A DNA stretch of 33,199 nt. Origin: an uncultured Oscillospiraceae bacterium (lineage in GTDB: Bacteria > Bacillota > Clostridia > Oscillospirales > Ruminococcaceae). Below the pieces are notes generated by a model that was not told the DNA's origin, searched no databases, and saw only the letters and a program-made list of their open reading frames with translations. Where the stretch lies: contig USOZ01000002.1 in assembly GCA_900556525.1 (NCBI GenBank), forward strand, positions 1-33,199, written 5' to 3'. Position 1 is the first letter of the stretch, and every line of letters starts with the position of its first letter. Positions 32,506 to 33,199 of the stretch are shown in pieces. Made by a program: the position numbers and the translations under genes.

Positions 32506-33199
32506 ATGACAAAGAAAAAGAAACAAAAATCCAGCAAAAAAACTCCACTTGCTAAAGCAAATATTCAGGAACTGCAAGAATCAAGGAATGGTGGACAAAT
32601 TGCCTTGAGGGGTTACTCTTATCAGTTCCTTTATTCGTGTAATTTGATTTTATCATCTAGCACCGACACAGTTTTTACTCTTGAAGGAATCGAAGATATC
32701 GATACCATAAAATGCTGTGATGGTAACAGAACAATCACACATATTCAACTCAAATACTCCTCTCAACGACAAGATGCCAACTTTATGGACGATGTACTGA
32801 AAAACTATCTTGAGACATACCTAATTGATAAGAATAGGTATTTCAAATTGGTATATGATTTTTTTGTCGCTGCCGGAAATTTAAGCAAACTGTTTTCGGG
32901 AAATCTTGATAAAAATTCAAGAGACTTTTGGAAAACTAAAATTGATAATATAAAAAAAGAAACATCTTTGTGGAATTGGAGCAATTTTAATTTTGAGGAT
33001 TTTATCCAGCGGTTATCCTTTGAAAATATCAAAAAGGATTCTCTCGATGCAAGTATTAAAGATTCGTTGATAAAGAATTTTGAAATTAATACCGATAATA
33101 TTTCTTTATTCGCTAATGGCATCAAATTATTATGCTTTGACAAAATGGAACGCCGTGGTGAAATTTCGCGTCACGATATAACAAAATGTGTTGAAGAAA
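32506..33199 (+). CDS. Cap4/DUF4297-like dsDNA nuclease, N-terminal part (runs off window)
   Basis: An open frame of 231 codons runs from ATG 32506 to the window edge. After a Lys-rich start come GGQIALRGYSYQFLYS (residues 29-44), then Glu60-GIED, and HIQLKYSS (79-86, Lys83). An 'RGxxYQ' motif, an acidic pair, then Q-x-K is the PD-(D/E)xK plan of the Cap4/DUF4297 nuclease domain, found in CBASS Cap4 and ABC-3C-type defence proteins. What follows (to residue 231) is helical with no named domain; the effector or sensor part would lie past the edge. No good Shine-Dalgarno site is seen (GGTTATCAGT precedes the ATG), so the start is less sure. Defence is inferred from the domain. Confidence 0.72.
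   Translation, partial: MTKKKKQKSSKKTPLAKANIQELQESRNGGQIALRGYSYQFLYSCNLILSSSTDTVFTLEGIEDIDTIKCCDGNRTITHIQLKYSSQRQDANFMDDVLKNYLETYLIDKNRYFKLVYDFFVAAGNLSKLFSGNLDKNSRDFWKTKIDNIKKETSLWNWSNFNFEDFIQRLSFENIKKDSLDASIKDSLIKNFEINTDNISLFANGIKLLCFDKMERRGEISRHDITKCVEE

Overview
The window looks like Clostridia DNA, most likely Lachnospiraceae or Ruminococcaceae (gut Firmicutes). About 2.6 kb of chromosome is joined to about 30.6 kb of an integrative and conjugative element (ICE) whose gene order resembles the Tn1549/CTn type. The assignment rests on the rodA-mgsA-D,D-carboxypeptidase order, strong Shine-Dalgarno sites with TTG/GTG starts, and the element type. Species cannot be named from this sequence.

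Positions 1-2605 hold minus-strand chromosomal genes: a HlyD-like membrane protein (cut by the window edge), a small P-loop protein, an internally deleted D-Ala-D-Ala carboxypeptidase, mgsA, and the C-terminal part of a RodA/FtsW-type SEDS protein. At about 2585-2606 the SEDS gene stops mid-protein, and an N-terminally truncated ParB-like gene starts mid-protein on the other strand. Neither gene is whole, so this is an illegitimate or deletion junction or an assembly chimera, not a clean element end.

Positions 2606-19370 (all plus strand) carry a partition remnant, a small zinc-ribbon protein, a double SpoVG protein, a PcfB/DUF3801-like protein and the mating-channel block. That block runs VirD4-type coupling protein, VirB2-like pilin, VirB6/TrbL, PrgI, VirB4, CD1108-type protein, small membrane proteins, DUF4315. 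It ends with a 1175-residue surface protein fusing a ComEC-like metallo-beta-lactamase domain to InlB-type repeats and a GLUG-like beta-helix.

Positions 19390-31078 form the DNA-processing half. A consensus promoter drives a 2034-residue ArdC-like/methylase/SNF2-helicase protein, and a TnpV-like gene is encoded in another frame inside its linker. Next come a GAF-GGDEF diguanylate cyclase fused to a primase-type Toprim module, a 60-bp palindrome (candidate oriT), a MobV relaxase, and a replication-initiator-like protein that carries the same degenerate primase-finger module.

Positions 31249-33199 are defence or stability cargo: a type III toxin-antitoxin locus (promoter, three 43-nt repeats, terminator, CptN/TenpN-like toxin), a methyltransferase tail remnant, and the start of a Cap4/DUF4297-like nuclease that runs off the window. 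No integrase or recombinase is visible, and no cell-wall hydrolase was recognised, so the element's ends lie outside.

The strongest candidates for undescribed biology are the GGDEF-Toprim fusion, the overprinted tnpV-like gene, the metallo-beta-lactamase/adhesin fusion, and the type III TA toxin with a coiled-coil tail.
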